Source: Vibrio tubiashii ATCC 19109 (GTDB lineage: Bacteria; Pseudomonadota; Gammaproteobacteria; Enterobacterales; Vibrionaceae). From it: a stretch of DNA of 64,000 bases. The stretch covers positions 372,001 through 436,000 of the forward strand of contig NZ_CP009354.1 in NCBI RefSeq assembly GCF_000772105.1, in the 5' to 3' direction. Position numbers and translations under genes: made by a program. The first letter of the stretch is position 1. Each line of letters begins with the position of its first letter. The notes under the pieces were generated by a model, which saw only the letters and a program-made list of their open reading frames with translations, had not been told where the DNA came from and did not search any database. Shown here in pieces: positions 19,017 to 28,904 of this stretch.

Positions 19017-19394
19017 TTAGTTAAGAATATTGGGGATGGCGAGTCTAAATGGTTCAATCTCAACGATGAACTCATTGCCATCTTGGTCATGCATAATGTA
19101 TTGTCCTTGCATCACGCCAACAGGGGTTTCGATCACCGTACCGCTGTTATAAGTGTACTCGTCGCTAGCTGAGATAACGGGTTGTTGACCAACCACGCCT
19201 TCCCCTTCAACGGTCATTTGCTTGCCATTGGCATCAGTAATCAGCCAGCGTCGGCTGATAAGTTGGACGGATTGTTGGCTAAGATTTTTGATCGTAATGA
19301 TGTAGGCAAAAACGTAGCGTTTTGCATCAGGTTGAGATTGGTCAGGAATGTATTTGGTATGGACTTGGACTTTAATACAAGGGGTAGCTTCCAT
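19017..19394 (-). CDS. apaG: Co2+/Mg2+ efflux-family protein ApaG
   Basis: A 125-residue single fibronectin-III-like domain protein. Typical stretches are [23 protein letters not shown] and GVVGQQPVI. The ATG at 19394, preceded by AGGAG, gives the length of E. coli ApaG; the longer frame to 19439 runs through a terminator hairpin and is rejected. Biochemical function is still unclear in the family. It lies immediately downstream of a strong minus-strand terminator, leaving only about 27 bases for its own signals (see findings). Confidence 0.94.
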   Translation of the reverse strand: MEATPCIKVQVHTKYIPDQSQPDAKRYVFAYIITIKNLSQQSVQLISRRWLITDANGKQMTVEGEGVVGQQPVISASDEYTYNSGTVIETPVGVMQGQYIMHDQDGNEFIVEIEPFRLAIPNILN

Positions 19395-19420
19395 GTAAAC
19401 TCCTATGCAAAGCCAAAAAA

Positions 19421-19451
19421 AAGGGTGATAAATCTGCAATTTATCACCCTT
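19421..19451 (-). terminator. Strong terminator or attenuator between rsmA and apaG
   Basis: AAGGGTGATAAAT (19421-19433) and ATTTATCACCCTT (19439-19451) form a perfect 13-bp stem with a 5-base loop. On the minus strand it is followed by a run of Ts. It lies 12 bases past the rsmA stop and ahead of apaG. Confidence 0.85.
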
Positions 19452-19463
19452 AATATATAGCGC

Positions 19464-20270
19464 TTATTGGTGGTTGGCGTCTAGCCAGTTGGCCATATCA
19501 ACAAATTGTTCTAGGGTGAGATTCTCTGGACGCATACTTGGGTTAACTCCGAGTTGCTCAAGAATCTCAGCACTAAGTAGTGCTTTATAACAGTTGCGAA
19601 CTGTTTTACGGCGTTGGTTAAAGCCTTCACGACACACGCGATCAAGCCATTTTAAGCTTGTCACAGGGTGAGGGATCTCTTCGTAAGGAACAAGGCGTAC
19701 CACAGCAGAATCCACTTTTGGTGGCGGAACGAATGCAGTTGGTGGAACTTCTAGCACCGGAACAACCTTACAGAAGTATTGAGCCATTACGGTTAAACGG
19801 CCGTAAGCTTTAGTTCCTGGGCCTGCTGCTAAACGGTTAACTACCTCTTTTTGCAGCATAAAGTGCATGTCTTGCACATCTTTATGAAACTCAAATAGGT
19901 GGAACATCAATGGCGTAGAGATGTTGTACGGTAGGTTACCAAAAATACGCAGCTTGTTGTTTGGCTTTACTAGCTGAGTGAAGTCGAAGCGCATTGCATC
20001 GCCTTCATGAATAGTCAGCTTGTCACCTAATTCAGGGTGGTTGCGTAGACGCTCTGCCAGATCGCGGTCAAGCTCAATAACTGTAAACTTATCGACTTCT
20101 TTACCTACTGGTTCAGTAATCGCACCTAGACCAGGACCGATCTCAACCAAGTTTTGACCAGGTTTTGGGTTAATTGCAGAGACAATTCCATCAATGATGT
20201 AAGGATCATTTAGGAAGTTTTGACCAAAGCGTTTTCTTGCTTTGTGTCCTAAGTGGACATCGTTTCTCAT
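19464..20270 (-). CDS. rsmA: 16S rRNA dimethyladenosine transferase RsmA (KsgA)
   Basis: A 268-residue SAM-dependent enzyme that dimethylates A1518 and A1519 of 16S rRNA late in 30S assembly. Motifs: [10 protein letters not shown] at the start, [11 protein letters not shown] as SAM motif [10 protein letters not shown] as motif II, and the catalytic GNLPYNIS (NLPY, motif IV). It follows pdxA by 12 bases. Confidence 0.97.
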   Translation of the reverse strand: MRNDVHLGHKARKRFGQNFLNDPYIIDGIVSAINPKPGQNLVEIGPGLGAITEPVGKEVDKFTVIELDRDLAERLRNHPELGDKLTIHEGDAMRFDFTQLVKPNNKLRIFGNLPYNISTPLMFHLFEFHKDVQDMHFMLQKEVVNRLAAGPGTKAYGRLTVMAQYFCKVVPVLEVPPTAFVPPPKVDSAVVRLVPYEEIPHPVTSLKWLDRVCREGFNQRRKTVRNCYKALLSAEILEQLGVNPSMRPENLTLEQFVDMANWLDANHQ

Positions 20271-20282
20271 AGTATTCTCAAG

Positions 20283-21275
20283 TTAATTCGATTTTTTATC
20301 GACTAGCTCAATCGCATGAGCCAAAGCCGTTCTAAAGCTTCCTGTATCCGCATTGCCAGTCCCTGCAAGGTCAAGTGCGGTGCCGTGATCAACGGAGGTC
20401 CTTATAAACGGCAAGCCCAAGGTGATGTTCACCGAGCGGCCAAAGCCTTTATATTTTAATACAGGAAGTACCTGATCGTGATACATCCCGAGCACTGCAT
20501 CGGCATCTTGCAAATATTTTTCATTGAAGATGGTATCTGCAGGCAAAGGGCCAATTAGGTTGATACCTTTCTCTTGGCGCAGTCTGTTCAGAGTTGGAGT
20601 GATGGTTTCAATCTCTTCCATGCCGAGCACACCATCTTCTCCTGCATGCGGGTTTAAGCCACATACGTAGATTTTAGGCGAAGATATAGCGAATTTTTCC
20701 ACCAAATCCTTGTTTAGGATGTCGATGATCTTCTCTAATCTTTCTTCTGTTACTGCCTGCGATACATAAGCGAGTGGGATGTGTGTGGTGACCAAGGCTA
20801 CTCTAAGTCCTTCGGTCGCTAACATCATTACCACAAGTGGTGTGTTGGACTTCTCAGCGAAGAACTCTGTATGACCGCTAAATGCGACACCAGCACGGTT
20901 TATCACCCCTTTATGCACAGGGCCGGTGACAATAGCATCAAATTCATTGTTCATACAGCCCAATGCGGCTCTTTCTAATGTTTTTAATACATATTGACCG
21001 TTAGCTTCATCGAGCTGGCCTGCAACGGCAGGATTAGCTAAAGGGATATGGTCAACCACTAGGGTTCCCGCTTTTTGAGCGACCACTGCACTATCGGCTT
21101 GATAGTCAATTAATTCGACACAAATACCAAGCTGAGCAGCGCGCTCAGCTAGCATCTGTTTGTCTGCGCAGACCACGATTTGATGGCTCCAATTCTCTTT
21201 AGAAAGAGCAAGCACCAAGTCCGGGCCAATTCCTGCAGGTTCACCTGCAGTCACAATAATGCGCTTAACGGTCAT
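20283..21275 (-). CDS. pdxA: 4-hydroxythreonine-4-phosphate dehydrogenase
   Basis: A 330-residue NAD-dependent metalloenzyme of the DXP-dependent pyridoxal phosphate pathway. It has [10 protein letters not shown] at the N-terminus, [16 protein letters not shown] with a metal His, and [13 protein letters not shown] with the second and third metal ligands near [10 protein letters not shown]. The ATG at 21275 overlaps the surA stop by 11 bases and gives the normal N-terminus [11 protein letters not shown]; the longer frame lies in surA and is rejected. Part of the lptD-surA-pdxA-rsmA operon. Confidence 0.96.
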   Translation of the reverse strand: MTVKRIIVTAGEPAGIGPDLVLALSKENWSHQIVVCADKQMLAERAAQLGICVELIDYQADSAVVAQKAGTLVVDHIPLANPAVAGQLDEANGQYVLKTLERAALGCMNNEFDAIVTGPVHKGVINRAGVAFSGHTEFFAEKSNTPLVVMMLATEGLRVALVTTHIPLAYVSQAVTEERLEKIIDILNKDLVEKFAISSPKIYVCGLNPHAGEDGVLGMEEIETITPTLNRLRQEKGINLIGPLPADTIFNEKYLQDADAVLGMYHDQVLPVLKYKGFGRSVNITLGLPFIRTSVDHGTALDLAGTGNADTGSFRTALAHAIELVDKKSN

Positions 21276-22563
21276 CTTGGTCCTCTTCCTCAACCACTTC
21301 GACGAAGGCACTGGCACGGATTTCTTGTAACCAAGCACTCGCTTCTTCATTGAACTTGCGGTTAAACAGAATTCGGTAGGCTTTATTCTTCAGTGCTGAG
21401 TCAGTGCGGTCAACTTCACGGCGATCGATAACTTCAACAATATGCCAACCATGAACGGTCTTAAATGGTTCACTAATCTGGCCGACAGGTAAAGTATCAA
21501 CTTGGTGTTTAAATTCAGGGACGTAAAGATCAGAAGTTTGGTAGCCTAGCTCACCATCTTGAGCCGCAGAACCAGGATCTTGGCTGTATTGCTGTGCCAT
21601 TTCACCAAAGGTTGTTTCGCCAGCTTTAATACGACGAATGATCTCATTAAGATCGTTTTGTACACCCTCATCACTAAGAATGACGGTTGGCTTAATAAGA
21701 ATATGGCGAGCATTGACTTCGGTAACCGCGACAGTTTCTAGACCTTTAACGTCTTCGATCTTGATAATGTGGAAACCAACGCCGCTGCGGAATGGGCCAA
21801 TAATGCTACCTTTGTTTTGTAGATTAATTTGATCAGCAAAGATGGTTGGCATCTCTTCTTTACGCATCCAGCCCCAATCACCACCTTGTAGCGCTTTAGG
21901 ACCTTTTGAGTAGGTGTAAGCCATAGTGCTGAAATCGGCGCCGTTTTTTAACTCTTTAACTAGTTGGTTGGCTTCTGCTTCAATCGCTGATTTATCATCG
22001 CCGTCATCTACGCGTAGCTGAATATGGCCGATCTTGTATTGAACTGTTGCATTGGTTTCTTGAGCAAGAATATTGGCTAGATTGTCTACTTCCGCTGGTA
22101 AGATATTTATGCGACGTCGTACCAGTGCATTGCGTGCTTCACTAGCTGCAATTTCTTTGCGAATTTGTTCCCTGAATTCCGCGTAGCTTAAGCCCTCTTC
22201 TGCAATTGAAGCGCTAAGTTGTTCAACCGTTTGGTTGTTGTTCTTAGCAATCTCAGTGATTGCTTCATTGAGGCGGTTGTCATCGATACGTACACCAATA
22301 CGTTCCGCTTCCTGTTGTTGAATCGTATCAACGATAAGCTTCTCGGTAACTTGCTCAATTAACACATCTTCATCAGGCAGCTGCTGGCCGTTCTTCTTTG
22401 CATTGGCTTTAAGCGTTTTAATTGAGACATCGATATCACTTTGCAGTACCACGCCTTCATTAACGATCACTGCCACTTTATCTAGAGGCACTGGCTCTGC
22501 TTGAACTGGGCTGATTGCACTCGCCGTTAGCAAGGTAAGTAAAGTGTGTTTCCAAAATTTCAT
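21265..22563 (-). CDS. surA: Periplasmic chaperone and peptidyl-prolyl isomerase SurA
   Basis: A 432-residue protein that escorts outer-membrane proteins, LptD among them, across the periplasm. Signal peptide ends SPVQA-EP. The SurA N-terminal domain follows ([17 protein letters not shown]), then two parvulin domains, each marked by a [10 protein letters not shown] / [19 protein letters not shown] block, and a short C-terminal helix. The ATG at 22563 is correct for the signal peptide; the longer frame to 22617 would cover the intercistronic hairpin. Confidence 0.96.
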   Translation of the reverse strand: MKFWKHTLLTLLTASAISPVQAEPVPLDKVAVIVNEGVVLQSDIDVSIKTLKANAKKNGQQLPDEDVLIEQVTEKLIVDTIQQQEAERIGVRIDDNRLNEAITEIAKNNNQTVEQLSASIAEEGLSYAEFREQIRKEIAASEARNALVRRRINILPAEVDNLANILAQETNATVQYKIGHIQLRVDDGDDKSAIEAEANQLVKELKNGADFSTMAYTYSKGPKALQGGDWGWMRKEEMPTIFADQINLQNKGSIIGPFRSGVGFHIIKIEDVKGLETVAVTEVNARHILIKPTVILSDEGVQNDLNEIIRRIKAGETTFGEMAQQYSQDPGSAAQDGELGYQTSDLYVPEFKHQVDTLPVGQISEPFKTVHGWHIVEVIDRREVDRTDSALKNKAYRILFNRKFNEEASAWLQEIRASAFVEVVEEEDQDDR

Positions 22564-22584
22564 TGAAAATCCTATAAAAATAAA

Positions 22585-22612
22585 TAGCTCGCTACGATTA
22601 GACAGCGAGCTA
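22585..22612 (-). terminator. Intercistronic stem-loop between lptD and surA
   Basis: TAGCTCGCT (22585-22593) pairs with AGCGAGCTA (22604-22612). Read on the minus strand it is followed by TTTATTTTTATAGG, a terminator-like tail, inside a 54-base gap of an operon. It may act as an attenuator or as a 3' stabilising stem for lptD mRNA. Confidence 0.5.
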
Positions 22613-22617
22613 AGCAA

Positions 22618-24978
22618 TTAGTTACTTAAAGAGAATGGGCGACCATAACCTAGAGAGTTACCAGCATCATCAAGACCTGCCAAACCTGAACCCGAACCAA
22701 TGCTTGTGCCAAAACCAATAATACCAAAGTTTAAGCTAAAGTTGTTTTCATATTGTGGCGTCGCGTTTGGTGAGTTAGGGAAGCCACCAGTACCAAGGTT
22801 GTTCCATGTTTGTAGCTTGTTACTATAAGTAAAGCCGATATACCAACAGTCTGAGGTATAGTTAATTTGACCTAGCCATTCAAGAGCGTTTTCAGTGGTT
22901 AGATCGTAAAAATACTGAGCGCTAGCATTCCACTTGCGAGTAATTTGATAACCAGCTAAAAGCCCTGCCTGTGAAATCCCGTCTTTGGTAATACTATCGA
23001 GGTTGCCAATACTGTCCCCTAGTGTCGCTTCAATGTACTCTCGCGTTACGTAGCGGTAGTTACCTTGGATGTAACCGCCACTAAAGCGATATTCTAAGGT
23101 GCTGTTACCAAGCTGAAGTTCACTAGACTCGATATCATATTGCACACCACCATGGTAGAAAAGGTAGTCGTCATAGTTAAAGTCCATTTCTACTGCCCAA
23201 GCAGAGAAGTTAGATTTCGAACCAGGGGCTTTGTTGTCTCGCTCTAAATAGAAAATTTGGCCAAAGGAGATGTTAAGACGCTCTTTGTAGGCGTCATCAA
23301 AGAAGCGTGTTGAGGCACCATAACTAAATTGATTGGCATCTTTGATTTCATCCACACCGCTGTACTTACGGCTACGGAACAGACCATAGTAATCGGTTTG
23401 TAACAAGGTGGTATCGTATTTACCAATGCTGGTTTGATCTTTATCAGGCACATACAAGTATTGCACTTGTGGCTCAAGCGTCTGAGTATAATTATCAAAA
23501 ATAACCGTATCTCTTTCTAGCACGACCCCTGCATGAGTTCGAAACTCGGGGATTACTCGTGAGGCTGTTTCCTCCAGGCCGTAATAAGGATTTGTTGTTT
23601 TGTTACCAGAAGTGGTGTCTACCCCGTCTAAATCTTGCTGGTAGTATGTTCCTAACAGGCGAGCCTCTGTCGTCCACGTACCCCAAGTTGTTCCAACGGG
23701 AATGGTTAAGCCTGGTTCAACATGGACGCGAGTTGCAGAAGGCTGACCCTTAGCATCAGTATCAAAGCGTGAAATATGACTGATCATATCGAAGTCTAAA
23801 TAACGCATCAGTTCTGGTGCATAGTAATTAAAGCTCAGCTGAGGTAACAAACGATAAGGCGTAGCACCTGGTGTTAACGCTTGAAAGTCTCGCGCCAATA
23901 GTGACGCATCCCAATTTTCTGAACGATAAGATGCACGCCCTTCTTGGATCAGTTGACCATCTTCCTGCTTACCAATACTGGAGTCCATATCAGAAAAGTA
24001 GCTGATATCACTGACTTTGGAGTAGTCAACTTCAAACTTCCAGTTTTGTTGGTAAATGCCTGAGTGTTGCCATTGGAAACCCCAACGGTCGCCAAGCTCT
24101 GGGTTTTTCTTATCATCAACCAGGTATTCAGACTTAATCGTGCTGTAGCCCAAATCTGATAAATAGCGGAACTCACTATCTAGTTGGTTGCCGCGATTTT
24201 GCATATGTTTAAAGGTGGTTTTTAAATCGTAGTTAGGCGCTAGGTTCCAGTAGACTGGCACCTCCATCTCAAATCCATCTCTTGACCCGTAGGAGACTTT
24301 TGGGTAAAGGAAGCCTGTTTTACGCGTATCACCAATGGGTACAGTCAAAAATGGCATATAGAAAACAGGAACATTCAGAATTTCGAATCTAGGATTGTAG
24401 AAAATCGCTTCTTCTTCATTTTGGTCGATATCGATGCTCGAAGCACGCATACGCCATGAGCTATCTCCCTCTGGACAAGAAGTGATAGTGCCGTCTTCGA
24501 TTTCGTATACCGCTTTACCTGTTTTCGCAACATATACTGCTTCACCACGCCCCGGTTCACACAGGAACTTATAGTTGGTATTTTCTAGCGTGACTTCTTC
24601 AGTGTTGAGGTTATTGGTGGCTTTCTCAGAGATGGTTTTTACTTCACCATCACTAAAGGTTACGTTCCCTTCTGCAACAACAATGTTTTCTTGTTGATGC
24701 ATGGTGACGTTATCAGCCAACATACGTTTTTTGCCTTGAACAACAACCACATTACCACGATAGGTCGCTTTATCGCCGTTAATGGCTTCTAAGCTGTCTG
24801 CTTCAACGTTAACAGGCAGTTGATTTGGATTTTCTGCTTCAGGTTCATTGATCAGACATTGATCTATAGTGGGCAATTCCTGCACACTATCGTCTGACAT
24901 AGTTTCTGCTTGAGTCTGAGGCACTACGAAAGCAGCACTGATTGAAGCGGCTAGCAAGGTGCGGGGAAAACGTAACAT
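22618..24978 (-). CDS. lptD: LPS-assembly outer membrane protein LptD
   Basis: A 786-residue beta-barrel protein that inserts lipopolysaccharide into the outer leaflet together with LptE. A signal peptide (ends near PQTQA-ET) precedes an N-terminal OstA/LptA-like beta-jellyroll domain ([29 protein letters not shown]) and a large C-terminal barrel with many alternating aromatic strands. Four Cys in the mature protein (in DQCLIN, FLCEPG, TSCPEG, SDCWYIG) match the need for two interdomain disulfides. The gene heads the operon and is divergent from djlA. Confidence 0.96.
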   Translation of the reverse strand: MLRFPRTLLAASISAAFVVPQTQAETMSDDSVQELPTIDQCLINEPEAENPNQLPVNVEADSLEAINGDKATYRGNVVVVQGKKRMLADNVTMHQQENIVVAEGNVTFSDGEVKTISEKATNNLNTEEVTLENTNYKFLCEPGRGEAVYVAKTGKAVYEIEDGTITSCPEGDSSWRMRASSIDIDQNEEEAIFYNPRFEILNVPVFYMPFLTVPIGDTRKTGFLYPKVSYGSRDGFEMEVPVYWNLAPNYDLKTTFKHMQNRGNQLDSEFRYLSDLGYSTIKSEYLVDDKKNPELGDRWGFQWQHSGIYQQNWKFEVDYSKVSDISYFSDMDSSIGKQEDGQLIQEGRASYRSENWDASLLARDFQALTPGATPYRLLPQLSFNYYAPELMRYLDFDMISHISRFDTDAKGQPSATRVHVEPGLTIPVGTTWGTWTTEARLLGTYYQQDLDGVDTTSGNKTTNPYYGLEETASRVIPEFRTHAGVVLERDTVIFDNYTQTLEPQVQYLYVPDKDQTSIGKYDTTLLQTDYYGLFRSRKYSGVDEIKDANQFSYGASTRFFDDAYKERLNISFGQIFYLERDNKAPGSKSNFSAWAVEMDFNYDDYLFYHGGVQYDIESSELQLGNSTLEYRFSGGYIQGNYRYVTREYIEATLGDSIGNLDSITKDGISQAGLLAGYQITRKWNASAQYFYDLTTENALEWLGQINYTSDCWYIGFTYSNKLQTWNNLGTGGFPNSPNATPQYENNFSLNFGIIGFGTSIGSGSGLAGLDDAGNSLGYGRPFSLSN

Positions 24979-25021
24979 CGAGTTTTACTATCCTGTTGAA
25001 CTTGATATATCCGGTGAATAG

Positions 25022-25047
25022 GGACCGAACGTAAAATAAATCGGTCC
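25022..25047. promoter_or_regulatory. Stem-loop in the lptD-djlA divergent region
   Basis: GGACCGA (25022-25028) pairs with TCGGTCC (25041-25047). It lies about 45 bases before the lptD ATG, so it would be in the lptD leader. A classical sigma-E promoter (GAACTT-type -35) was looked for here and not found. Confidence 0.35.
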
Positions 25048-25125
25048 TTATAATAAAGTAATTTACAGCTTACGGCACTATCAGACCGCGACGCGAAGAT
25101 AAAATTCAGAGATTGAGAGCACATA

Positions 25126-25980
25126 ATGCATATTTTTGGCAAAATTCTCGGCACATTCTTTGGTTTCCTATTTGGAGGCCCATTTGGTGCTGTATTCGGT
25201 TTATTTATAGGCCACCAATTCGATAAAGCGCGCCGTTTACGTCAAGCGGGCTTTAATTCTAGCTTCGGCAACGGGCCAAGTCAGGCTGAGCGACAGGAAG
25301 AGTTCTTTAAAGCCGCATTTGCGGTGATGGGCCACGTCGCAAAAGCGAAAGGACAAGTGACGCGAGAGGAAATTCAGCTTGCGACCACCATGATGGAGCG
25401 CATGAATCTTCATGGTCAGCAGCGAAAAGCTGCGCAAGAAGCTTTCAGAGAAGGCAAAGAAAGCGACTTCCCACTTGAAACAGTATTGGAAAGAGTGCGA
25501 ATTTCATCTGCTGGTCGATTTGACCTGATGCAATTCTTCTTAGAGCTACAAATTTCTGCAGCCTTTGCCGATGGTGATATTCACCCTAGTGAGCGTAACG
25601 TACTGCATAAAATTGCTCGCGGGCTTGGGTTTTCCTCAGAGCAGCTTGAGCAACGTTTACGTATGCAAGAAGCAGCGTTTCGATTCCAGCAAGGAGGGTT
25701 TGGTGGTCAGTCGAGTGGCGGACATTCTCATCAGTCAGGGGGAAGTTGGCAACAAGCGTCTACTGCGGATCAACTCAGCGATGCCTATAAGCTGCTCGGC
25801 GTTGACGGCAGTGCAGATTCGAAAACAGTCAAGCGAGCGTATCGTAAGCTGATGAATGAACATCACCCAGACAAGCTGATGGCAAAAGGTTTACCGCCTG
25901 AGATGATGAATGTTGCTAAAGAAAAAGCGCAAGAAATCCAGAATGCTTATGACTTGATCAAGAAAGCGAAAGGTTTCTGA
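25126..25980 (+). CDS. djlA: Membrane-anchored co-chaperone DjlA
   Basis: A 284-residue type III membrane DnaJ-like protein. Residues 5-30 are a single membrane segment with the glycine-rich motif GFLFGGPFGAVFGLFIG, residues about 50-180 are a TerB-like helical domain (acid-residue metal site region FADGDIHPSE), a Gly/Ser/Gln linker follows, and the C-terminal 65 residues are a J domain with the HPD tripeptide (HHPDKL). It stimulates DnaK at the inner membrane. It is next to lptD in E. coli as well. Confidence 0.95.
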   Translation: MHIFGKILGTFFGFLFGGPFGAVFGLFIGHQFDKARRLRQAGFNSSFGNGPSQAERQEEFFKAAFAVMGHVAKAKGQVTREEIQLATTMMERMNLHGQQRKAAQEAFREGKESDFPLETVLERVRISSAGRFDLMQFFLELQISAAFADGDIHPSERNVLHKIARGLGFSSEQLEQRLRMQEAAFRFQQGGFGGQSSGGHSHQSGGSWQQASTADQLSDAYKLLGVDGSADSKTVKRAYRKLMNEHHPDKLMAKGLPPEMMNVAKEKAQEIQNAYDLIKKAKGF

Positions 25981-26012
25981 TCGCTGCTGGTTTATACTCA
26001 TAAAATGCCCCC

Positions 26013-26040
26013 AGAGAGTACGATTTAGTACTCTCTTGTT
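26013..26040 (+). terminator. Stem-loop after djlA
   Basis: AGAGAGTAC (26013-26021) pairs with GTACTCTCT (26028-26036), followed by TGTTCCC. The T run is short, so strength is uncertain. The rest of the 251-base gap before the HD-GYP gene shows no other feature I can support. Confidence 0.5.
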
Positions 26041-26231
26041 CCCTTCCTCACAGTAATATCATCGAATATATAGATGTTTTAATCGGTTAGATGGTTGGTT
26101 ATTGAAGCTCTTTCTATGACGCTTTTTGTGTTGGATCAATTTAGTCTAAGAATTGGCAACATCTTCTTGGTAAGGAGCAGAAAACTGCATCTACACTTAC
26201 CTTTGAATGGAAGTTAGAGCGGTTAGAAACA

Positions 26232-27371
26232 ATGGAAGTTACATCTAGGGAAGTAGAGGCAAACATCACTTGCCATCATCTGCTTAATCGGCAGTTAGCT
26301 CACATCCAGGAGCGAATAAAAGTCCATCTACCAAAGTTAGATAAAATCTGTTTTGCACTGTATGATACTCGAGAGCATCTGCTTAGAAGTTATGCCGATA
26401 GCTCTTCTCTGTCGTTGAGCTTGATACATTTTGAAGCTCCACTGAGTTCACTACCGTATCTAAAGCAGTGTATAGAAAGTAGAACAGCGACGATCTTGCC
26501 TGACATCGATTGTTTGCGTTCTTCCCCTTATATCAACTCACTTATCGAAGACGGTTATCAATCTTCAGTCGCTATCCCTACGTTTAATGCTCAGCAATTT
26601 AGAGGCTTTGTGTTCCTTAACTCTCACCACAAAGACGCATTTAGTGAAAGTGGGATTGAAGCTGTTAAGCCTTACCTTAACATGCTTGAAGCGACCATAT
26701 TTTCTGAGTATCAGTTGGTTGACCGGTTGGTCGAAAAAGCCAACAAGCTGGTGGCGCACTCCCCTGTGTATCAAAGAGAATCAATTAGCCATAAGCAGCG
26801 TGTTTCAAGCTACGCTAATGTCATTGCTTTAGAATTGGCGGATAGATATGACTTTGACGATGAGTTTGTGGAGCACTTAACTTTGCTCTCTCAATATCAT
26901 GATTTGGGTAAAGTAATGATATCACCTGAATTACTTTGTAAGCAGCAAGCGCTTGCAGCGGAAGAAGTCGCTGAGTTACGTCGCCATGTTATCTATGGTG
27001 AAGATTTAGTAGCGAAATTTATCACTGAGCTTGAAGCTGACAATCACCGCAGTGCTCAGCTGTTTCGCGATATTGTTTCTTTTCACTACGAATTTTTAGA
27101 TGGGAGCGGTTACCCTCATCAATTGTGTGCCGGAGCGATTCCTATCAGTGCGAAGATAGTGTGTGTTGCTAACATATTTGATGCCCTTACCACCCATAAA
27201 CCCTATAAACAGGCTTGTTCCGTGCCGTACGCTCTTTTAGAGCTGGAGAAAATGGTTTTTGATAACAAACTAGATACGGATTGTGTCAACGCTTTACGTA
27301 AGCACCAAGCCCAACTTGATACGATCATCCAACGTTATCCAGAGAGAGACCCATTAGAAGGGCTGTATTAG
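26232..27371 (+). CDS. GAF-like sensor plus HD-GYP domain protein (c-di-GMP phosphodiesterase candidate)
   Basis: A 379-residue protein. Residues about 10-165 look like a GAF-type sensory domain (ICFALYDTREHLLRSYAD; YQSSVAIPTF). Residues about 180-370 are an HD-GYP domain with YHDLGKV (the HD pair), the H-V-x-YGE segment, and FHYEFLDGSGYP, which keeps the GYP motif but has Tyr in place of the second His of the usual HHE. HD-GYP enzymes break c-di-GMP to GMP. It is the last chromosomal gene before the integrated element, and its terminator abuts attL. A role in motile-to-sessile switching is inferred from family only. Confidence 0.85.
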   Translation: MEVTSREVEANITCHHLLNRQLAHIQERIKVHLPKLDKICFALYDTREHLLRSYADSSSLSLSLIHFEAPLSSLPYLKQCIESRTATILPDIDCLRSSPYINSLIEDGYQSSVAIPTFNAQQFRGFVFLNSHHKDAFSESGIEAVKPYLNMLEATIFSEYQLVDRLVEKANKLVAHSPVYQRESISHKQRVSSYANVIALELADRYDFDDEFVEHLTLLSQYHDLGKVMISPELLCKQQALAAEEVAELRRHVIYGEDLVAKFITELEADNHRSAQLFRDIVSFHYEFLDGSGYPHQLCAGAIPISAKIVCVANIFDALTTHKPYKQACSVPYALLELEKMVFDNKLDTDCVNALRKHQAQLDTIIQRYPERDPLEGLY

Positions 27372-27397
27372 AGAATGGTACTTACTGGAAAAATGAA

Positions 27398-27436
27398 AAA
27401 AGGCGTAGTAGAAATTAACCTGCTACGCCTTTTCTA
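27398..27436. terminator. Terminator at the left edge of the element, probably the ancestral tRNA-Ile terminator
   Basis: AAAAGGCGTAG (27398-27408) pairs with CTACGCCTTTT (27423-27433). It ends the HD-GYP transcript on the plus strand and, read on the minus strand, would have served the tRNA-Ile gene before insertion separated the two. Confidence 0.75.
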
Positions 27437-27439
27437 ATT

Positions 27440-27486
27440 TGGTGGCCCCTCGCAGACTTGAACTGCGGACCAATCGATTATGAGTC
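27440..27486. repeat. attL, 47-base direct repeat (tRNA 3' fragment)
   Basis: Identical to 40571-40617, reaching from the tRNA CCA end to just past the anticodon loop. Identity stops abruptly on both sides (T versus A before, TAT versus GAC after). Confidence 0.95.
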
Positions 27487-27612
27487 TATAATTTAGCGAA
27501 ATTACGGTGAACGACCATGTTACATTGTGAAGTTTAACACATTGTTTTTGCTTTTATTTTTTATAAATTAATATTCATTAGTATTCACTGAAGTACATCA
27601 CTTTTTATTATT

Positions 27613-27635
27613 TCTGCTACATATTTGCTACACAG
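27613..27635 (+). repeat. Arm-type repeat, left copy
   Basis: A 23-base sequence identical to 40492-40514 and itself built of TGCTACA and TTGCTACA separated by three bases. Placed just inside attL and upstream of the integrase gene, as expected for integrase arm-binding sites. Confidence 0.7.
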
Positions 27636-27659
27636 AAAACGTGTCCAAGGAGTAGTTGA

Positions 27660-28895
27660 ATGGTGATGAACCAGAAAATCACTACAAAAACGATTAAGGA
27701 GCTTAGTCCTGAGGACAAGCGTCTTAACGATACTGTGGTTAGTGGTTTTCACGCCAGAATTTCAAAAAGTGGTGCTGTTAAATATTATCTCTACTACCGA
27801 ATACAAGGAAGACAGGCAAATTACTTTCTTGGCCCAGCCTCAGTTTTGACTCCAACACAAGCAAGGGATCTAGCAACAGAAAAGTTAGCCGAGGTTGTCA
27901 AAGGGGTTGATATTCAACGTCTAAAATATGAAGAAAAAGCGATTCAAGACCAAGCGAGAGTTTTAAAGCTAGGTCGCTTCCTCTCAGAAAGGTATCTACC
28001 ATTCCTGCTCACACGTAACCCCAAGACCGCAGAGAAAATTATTAAAGATATCCGCTCCTCTTTCAGAGATTTCCTCGATAAAGAGCTGACAGCTATTACT
28101 GCATGGGATATTGAATTGTGGCGGAATAAGAAAACCAAACAGGGTAGAGCTCCTGCAACAATCAACTATGCAGTTAACTCTTTAAAAGGTGCTTTATCAA
28201 GGGCTGTTGAATGGCAGATTATTGAAAGCCACGAGTTAACGAAAGTTAAGTCTCTGAAGTTTGATAATACGAGAATTCGCTACTTATCTGTTGAAGAAGA
28301 GGTGAGGCTCTTATCTGCTATCCAGCTACGAAATGAAGAGATCGTTAGAAAGCGCGAGTCAGCGAACCATCATAGAAGCGTTCGAAGAAAGAAACTCTTT
28401 CCATCTTTTAACGCTCAAGAGTTTGTTGATTATGTGGAACCTCTGGTTTTAACCGCGATGAATACAGGGCTGCGGAGAGGTGAGTTATTACAGCTCGTTT
28501 GGAGTGATATTAATTTGGATCAGCGATACCTTTCCGTAGCGTCTAAAAACTCCAAAAGTAAGAAGACTCGTATTGTCCCTCTTAATGACTCGGTCTATTC
28601 AGCATTGATGCAATGGCGTAGCCAAAATCTCAACAAAACTTTTGTTTTTCCAAGCCAAGTTGATACACCACTGAGCGACATCAAAAAACCATGGCTGCGA
28701 TTGCTTAACAAAGCTCAGATATCAGATTTTAAGTTTCATGACTTGCGGCACCATTTCGCAAGCAAATTGGTAATGGCTGGAGTTGACTTGAATACGGTTC
28801 GGGAACTGTTGGGTCATTCGGATCTCAAGATGACACTGAGGTATGCCCACCTAGCTCCCGAACATAAACATGCTGCTGTAAACCTAATAGGCTGA
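27660..28895 (+). CDS. Tyrosine recombinase (phage-type integrase)
   Basis: A 411-residue integrase. The N-terminus is a DUF4102-like arm-binding domain (VVSGFHARISKSG; YYLYYRIQGRQANYFLGP), then a SAM-like core-binding domain, then the catalytic domain with Arg in NTGLRRGELL, Lys in SKNSKSKKTR, HDLRHHFASK (His and Arg), LLGHSDLKMT and the nucleophile Tyr in LRYAHL. All catalytic residues are present, so it should be active. The ATG at 27660 has AAGGAG at 27647-27652. It reads away from attL into the element and is followed after 9 bases by an unknown gene that is probably cotranscribed. It is the enzyme expected to act on the 47-base att repeats. Confidence 0.95.
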   Translation: MVMNQKITTKTIKELSPEDKRLNDTVVSGFHARISKSGAVKYYLYYRIQGRQANYFLGPASVLTPTQARDLATEKLAEVVKGVDIQRLKYEEKAIQDQARVLKLGRFLSERYLPFLLTRNPKTAEKIIKDIRSSFRDFLDKELTAITAWDIELWRNKKTKQGRAPATINYAVNSLKGALSRAVEWQIIESHELTKVKSLKFDNTRIRYLSVEEEVRLLSAIQLRNEEIVRKRESANHHRSVRRKKLFPSFNAQEFVDYVEPLVLTAMNTGLRRGELLQLVWSDINLDQRYLSVASKNSKSKKTRIVPLNDSVYSALMQWRSQNLNKTFVFPSQVDTPLSDIKKPWLRLLNKAQISDFKFHDLRHHFASKLVMAGVDLNTVRELLGHSDLKMTLRYAHLAPEHKHAAVNLIG

Positions 28896-28904
28896 GAGGC
28901 TACG

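Noticed and set aside
24979..25125. Sigma-E promoter for lptD
   Set aside because: No GAACTT plus TCTGA-type pair was recognised on the minus strand in this gap.
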